64,000 nt of DNA. It comes from Virgibacillus_N oceani_A. Its GTDB lineage: Bacteria > Bacillota > Bacilli > Bacillales > Amphibacillaceae. This document shows positions 60,849 to 64,000 of the stretch, piece after piece. Position numbers and translations under genes: made by a program. The notes below the pieces were generated by a model. It ran no database searches, was not told where the DNA came from, and worked only from the letters and a program-made list of their open reading frames with translations. How positions within the stretch are numbered: the stretch's first letter is position 1; the number at the start of each line of letters is the position of its first letter. The stretch lies in the NCBI GenBank assembly GCA_041521345.1, contig JBGOHB010000018.1. The stretch is one strand, 5' to 3'.

Positions 60849-60895
60849 GGACGGTTCTTCTGTTTTATTTATACGAAAACAGGAGAACCGTCCCA
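60849..60895. terminator. Long inverted repeat GGGACGGTTCTTCTGTTTT between nadK and SASP gene
   Basis: Arms 60849-60867 and 60876-60895 match at all but one position. On the minus strand a TTTTA tail follows, so it terminates the SASP gene. The sequence belongs to a palindrome type I recall as widespread in Firmicutes, sometimes linked to RAYT transposases. Confidence 0.75.
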
Positions 60896-60930
60896 TCACC
60901 TTTTCGGTTAGCCAATTTTTATTTTATTTT

Positions 60931-61134
60931 TTATTGTTGCGGTCCGCCAAATTGCTGTTCAGCCATTTGAACAAGACGTTTAGTAATCTCCCCACCAACG
61001 GAACCATTAGCACGGGAAGTAGAATCAGCATTTAGCTGCACACCAAATTCCTGAGCAATTTCAGTTTTCATTTGGTCAAGTGCTTGCTGAGCACCAGGGA
61101 CTACTAATTGGTTTGAATTATTGTTATTTGCCAT
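60931..61134 (-). CDS. Alpha/beta-type small acid-soluble spore protein
   Basis: The 67-aa SASP coats spore DNA and protects it from UV and heat. It has the GPR protease site KTEIAQEFGV and both family signatures, the second being 'SVGGEITKRLVQMAEQQ'. GGAGGTGA precedes the ATG. On the minus strand, TGCATG (61184-61189), 18 bp, CAATCTA (61159-61165) could be a sigma-G promoter. Confidence 0.96.
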   Translation of the reverse strand: MANNNNSNQLVVPGAQQALDQMKTEIAQEFGVQLNADSTSRANGSVGGEITKRLVQMAEQQFGGPQQ

Positions 61135-61158
61135 GTTAGTTCACCTCCTTGGTACACA

Positions 61159-61189
61159 TAGATTGTGTCAGGAAGAGAAAAAACATGCA
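61159..61189 (-). promoter_or_regulatory. Possible sigma-G promoter of the SASP gene
   Basis: TGCATG-N18-CAATCTA resembles sigma-G consensus TGMATA-N18-CATWMTA. Partial match, but gene class and location fit. Confidence 0.4.
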
Positions 61190-61273
61190 CTAAATCTCAT
61201 TGGAAGTTGTTGTTAATACAAGCTTTTCCAATTATTAACCCCATCTTGCTTATATCATTTCGATAAAATGACC

Positions 61274-62476
61274 TTACAACAAATCTTCAAACGCTTTATC
61301 TTCCGTTTTGGCCGGAGTTATCTTCATCACTTCAATCCCGCTGACCGCTTCTTCAATCAGTTCACTGAAATCTTTTGTCGACTCAAAATGTGCTGTTTTA
61401 TCACGTCTTGGCCTCGTCTTTGGGGATGTTGGCACAAAGATGGTACAGCAGTCCTCATAAGGCAAAATGGATGTCTCATACGTGCCGATATCTTGGGAAA
61501 TCGCTATGATTTCAGATTTATCCATTGCAATAAGCGGTCGGATAATCGGATAGTTTGTTACCGCATTAATGGTATTCATGCTTTCCATCGTCTGACTGGC
61601 AACCTGTCCGAGATTTTCGCCGGTCGTCATCGATAAAATATCTTCTTTTTCACATACCTGTTCACTTATACGCATCATCATTCGGCGCATCACCGTCATC
61701 GCATATCCATCAGGGATTTCCCGGTGAATTTCCTGCTGCAGCTTTGTAAAAGGTACAATATGAACTCTAATAGAGCCCCCGAATGTTGTCAGCTGTTTCG
61801 ACAAATCAAGCACCTTCTGTTTAGCCCGCTCACTTGTATATGGCGGGGAATGAAAATGAATGGCCTCCAGCTGTACACCCCGCTTCATAGCCAGAAATCC
61901 TGCAACTGGGCTGTCGATGCCGCCGGAGAGGAGTAATAACGATTTCCCGGAAGTGCCTACAGGTAATCCGCCGAAGCCTGGAATAACCTCGGAAGTAATG
62001 TATGTTGCCTCCCTTCTTATTTCCACCTTAATTTCCATGTCAGGCTCATGAACATCTACCGTATAATCCTCTGTATTAATAAGTAAATGCCTGCCAAGCA
62101 CCTGATTCATTTCCTGAGAGCGTACAGAAAAATCCTTATTAATCCTTTTCACGGTAACCTTAAATTTGCGAACATTATCACTCTCTTTTAAAGCAAACAA
62201 TGCTGCTTCTTTTATTTTTTCCACATCATTTTCTACTTTGATCGCGAGGCTTAAGCTTTGAATACCAAAAATATGCTTGCATTTTTCTACAATTGGTTCT
62301 GGGTCATGTCCATTCAATAAAACGAACATCCTTCCCTGGGTTCTTTGCACTTTTACACCGGGATAATCTTTGACCTTTTGTTGAACATTTTGCTGCAGCT
62401 GTAATATAAACGACTTGATGTTCTTTCCTTTCAAAGCCATTTCACCGTATCGAATTAAAATATGATCATATTTCAT
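61274..62476 (-). CDS. thiI: tRNA 4-thiouridine synthase ThiI
   Basis: The 400-aa enzyme adenylates U8 of tRNA and accepts sulfur; it also supplies thiazole synthesis in some bacteria. An N-terminal ferredoxin-like region and THUMP domain (about 60-165) precede the PP-loop LLLSGGIDSPVAGFL (about 180-195). It lacks the C-terminal rhodanese domain of the E. coli form, as in Bacillus. It follows the cysteine desulfurase gene by 7 bp; that enzyme donates the sulfur. Confidence 0.97.
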   Translation of the reverse strand: MKYDHILIRYGEMALKGKNIKSFILQLQQNVQQKVKDYPGVKVQRTQGRMFVLLNGHDPEPIVEKCKHIFGIQSLSLAIKVENDVEKIKEAALFALKESDNVRKFKVTVKRINKDFSVRSQEMNQVLGRHLLINTEDYTVDVHEPDMEIKVEIRREATYITSEVIPGFGGLPVGTSGKSLLLLSGGIDSPVAGFLAMKRGVQLEAIHFHSPPYTSERAKQKVLDLSKQLTTFGGSIRVHIVPFTKLQQEIHREIPDGYAMTVMRRMMMRISEQVCEKEDILSMTTGENLGQVASQTMESMNTINAVTNYPIIRPLIAMDKSEIIAISQDIGTYETSILPYEDCCTIFVPTSPKTRPRRDKTAHFESTKDFSELIEEAVSGIEVMKITPAKTEDKAFEDLL

Positions 62477-62483
62477 TATTCAT

Positions 62484-63623
62484 CTACTCCATTACCTGTT
62501 TAAATTGAATTATTGCATCTTGTAACACACGTAAAAATGATTCTATTTCTTCTTTGTTCGTATCATACGACAGACTGACCCTTAGTGCAGACATGGCTAT
62601 ATCTTTATTAAACCCACAGGCAGCCAGAATCTTACTTTCATCTTTTTGCTTGGAGGAACAGGCCGATTTTGTGGATATAAAAATATTCTTTTCCCCAAGC
62701 ATATGGATCATTACCTCGGGCTTTATCCCGGGAACGGAAAAATTCATAATATGTGGTGCTGCATTTTCCGGTGTATTAACGATAACGCCATCCATGTTTT
62801 GCAATTCTTTTTGCAAATGATGCTGCAGTCTATACAGTCTGTCTATTTCTGTTTTTTCTATTTCTTTTATCAGCCTAAGTGCTTTTACCATTGCCACTGC
62901 GCCGGCTACATTTTCAGTGCCCGAGCGATGTGCATGTTCTTGATCTCCTCCATGAAATAGAGGGAATAACTTTGTCCGATTGTTTACATACAGTATTCCC
63001 GTTCCTTTTAGTCCATGAATTTTATGTGCCGAATACGTGCATAAGTCAATTCCGCTATGATGAAGCTTCAGTGGAACTTTACCAACACCCTGAACATCAT
63101 CTACATGCAAAAGGAGTTTGGGATGTTTTGCGGCAATGTCACCTATTTCGTGAATCGGCTGGATTGAGCCTATTTCATTATTAACATGCATGATGGAGAT
63201 AAGAATAGTATCCTTCCGAATGGCTTTTACTAACTCATCTACAGAAATGATCCCTTTTTCATTAACTGGCAAATAGGTAACTTCAAAACCGATATTTTCC
63301 AAGCTTTTACAGGCTTCATAAACGGATGGATGCTCTATTTCGGTTGTAATAATATGCTTCCCTCTACTTTGATGCTCAAGCGCAACACCTTTAATTGCCA
63401 TATTATTTCCTTCTGTCCCGCCGGAAGTGAACACAATTTCATTCTGATTCACTTTAAGCAGCTCGGCAGCCTGTTGTCTCGCCGTCACAAAAAGTTTTTC
63501 TACCTGTCCGCCCAAAGTGTGAATGGAAGATGGATTTGCGAAGTAGGTGGTGGACACCTGTTGAAAGCTTTTCAGCACGTCAGGATTGGGTTTTGTAGTT
63601 GCACTGTTATCTAAATAAATCAT
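62484..63623 (-). CDS. nifZ: Cysteine desulfurase (NifZ/IscS type)
   Basis: The 379-aa PLP enzyme removes sulfur from cysteine. It has MIYLDNSATTKPNPDVL at the start, TSGGTEGNNMAIKG, the PLP Lys in CTYSAHKIHGLKGTG, and the sulfur-carrying Cys in KSACSSK (about 325). Pairing with thiI is the Bacillus nifZ-thiI arrangement for tRNA thiolation. AAGGAG precedes the ATG. Confidence 0.95.
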   Translation of the reverse strand: MIYLDNSATTKPNPDVLKSFQQVSTTYFANPSSIHTLGGQVEKLFVTARQQAAELLKVNQNEIVFTSGGTEGNNMAIKGVALEHQSRGKHIITTEIEHPSVYEACKSLENIGFEVTYLPVNEKGIISVDELVKAIRKDTILISIMHVNNEIGSIQPIHEIGDIAAKHPKLLLHVDDVQGVGKVPLKLHHSGIDLCTYSAHKIHGLKGTGILYVNNRTKLFPLFHGGDQEHAHRSGTENVAGAVAMVKALRLIKEIEKTEIDRLYRLQHHLQKELQNMDGVIVNTPENAAPHIMNFSVPGIKPEVMIHMLGEKNIFISTKSACSSKQKDESKILAACGFNKDIAMSALRVSLSYDTNKEEIESFLRVLQDAIIQFKQVME

Positions 63624-64000
63624 ATAAGTTTCTCCTTAATAAATTCAAGACTTTTCCATATATATCAATCATTTATCGGCTTGCAATCATACATTATAGC
63701 ATGAAAAGAGGCTGTCTCAAAGAACCGACTCCTCAATCATGAAGGGGTCAAGTCCAATAGGACAGCCTCACTATTTATCACGCATTAACGGACTGTAATA
63801 TCCCCACCTTTAAGTGAGAGGAAACCTTAAACGTGAAGGTGGGGGATAAACAGCGCGTAAATTTCCTGATTCTGTTCAACTAACATTTGTATGAAAACAC
63901 TTATGAAAATTGCTCTAAAAAGACAACAGGAAAGCAGCTCTCTCAAATTTGATTTTTTGAGAAAATAAAATTGATACTTCACATGTAATTTAGAATCTAA
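63624..64000. other. Right-edge intergenic region with two palindromes
   Basis: No gene is seen up to the window end. GAGGCTGTC (63711-63719) pairs with GGACAGCCTC (63761-63770). TATCCCCACCTT (63799-63810) pairs with AAGGTGGGGGATA (63836-63848). The second looks like the terminal hairpin of an IS200/IS605-type element, but no transposase is in view. Confidence 0.45.

Noticed and set aside
1..64000. CRISPR arrays, tRNA or rRNA genes, prophage, toxin-antitoxin or restriction systems
   Set aside because: No regularly spaced identical repeats, no cloverleaf or rRNA stretches, and no matching protein motifs were seen. The two 50-bp arrays are diverged and lack unique spacers.

Overview
The window is a low-GC Gram-positive chromosome segment from a spore-forming member of the Bacillaceae. 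Gene order is nearly collinear with the Bacillus subtilis thrS-citZ-dnaE-ackA region. Protein style (glycine-betaine binding protein, GbsR-type regulator, acidic surface protein) and the many 'GGGACA'-type intergenic repeats suggest a moderately halophilic genus such as Oceanobacillus, Virgibacillus or Lentibacillus. The genus is inferred; the family is well supported. I found no tRNA, rRNA, CRISPR array, prophage or intact transposase gene.

Left part (1-8.7 kb) is accessory. It starts with the tail of sspI. A four-gene operon follows: a membrane-anchored acidic protein, two ABC-2 permeases and an ATPase. Next come a lytic transglycosylase and a small cluster coding a GbsR-like regulator, a cysteine hydrolase and a betaine-binding lipoprotein. 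Several structured intergenic repeats lie here.

Middle part (8.7-46 kb) is conserved housekeeping, mostly on the minus strand: ysdC-dut-ysdB-ysdA, the infC-rpmI-rplT operon with an L20 leader, thrS behind a T-box, ytxC, dnaI-dnaB-nrdR (primosome and nucleotide control), gapB, coaE-mutM-polA, phoPR, the TCA operon citZ-icd-mdh, pyk-pfkA (glycolysis), accDA (fatty acid synthesis), a malic enzyme with a FadR-type regulator, and dnaE. The conserved layout makes departures visible: a repeat inside rpmI-rplT, a PhoR with no extracellular domain, and a MaoC-like gene between mdh and phoP.

Right part (46-64 kb) alternates sporulation genes (ytrH, ytrI, ytfJ, an alpha/beta SASP) with general metabolism: nrnA, ytoI, prepilin peptidase, ytkL, pspA, an M24 peptidase, uspA, moaB, ackA-ytxK, tpx, nadK and thiI-nifZ.

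The most useful new observations are regulatory or structural: (1) a 'GAGGYTGGGACAAAA' repeat family with nested modules; (2) a 240-nt inverted-repeat leader that would hide the moaB ribosome binding site; (3) a compact structured element at 5528-5666; (4) a TGGTCTGACCA operator on the malic enzyme-FadR operon; (5) a palindrome over the gbsR promoter; (6) a thiol peroxidase that has lost its resolving cysteine; (7) sigma-W promoters on ysdB and pspA. I saw no clear new defence or mobile system.
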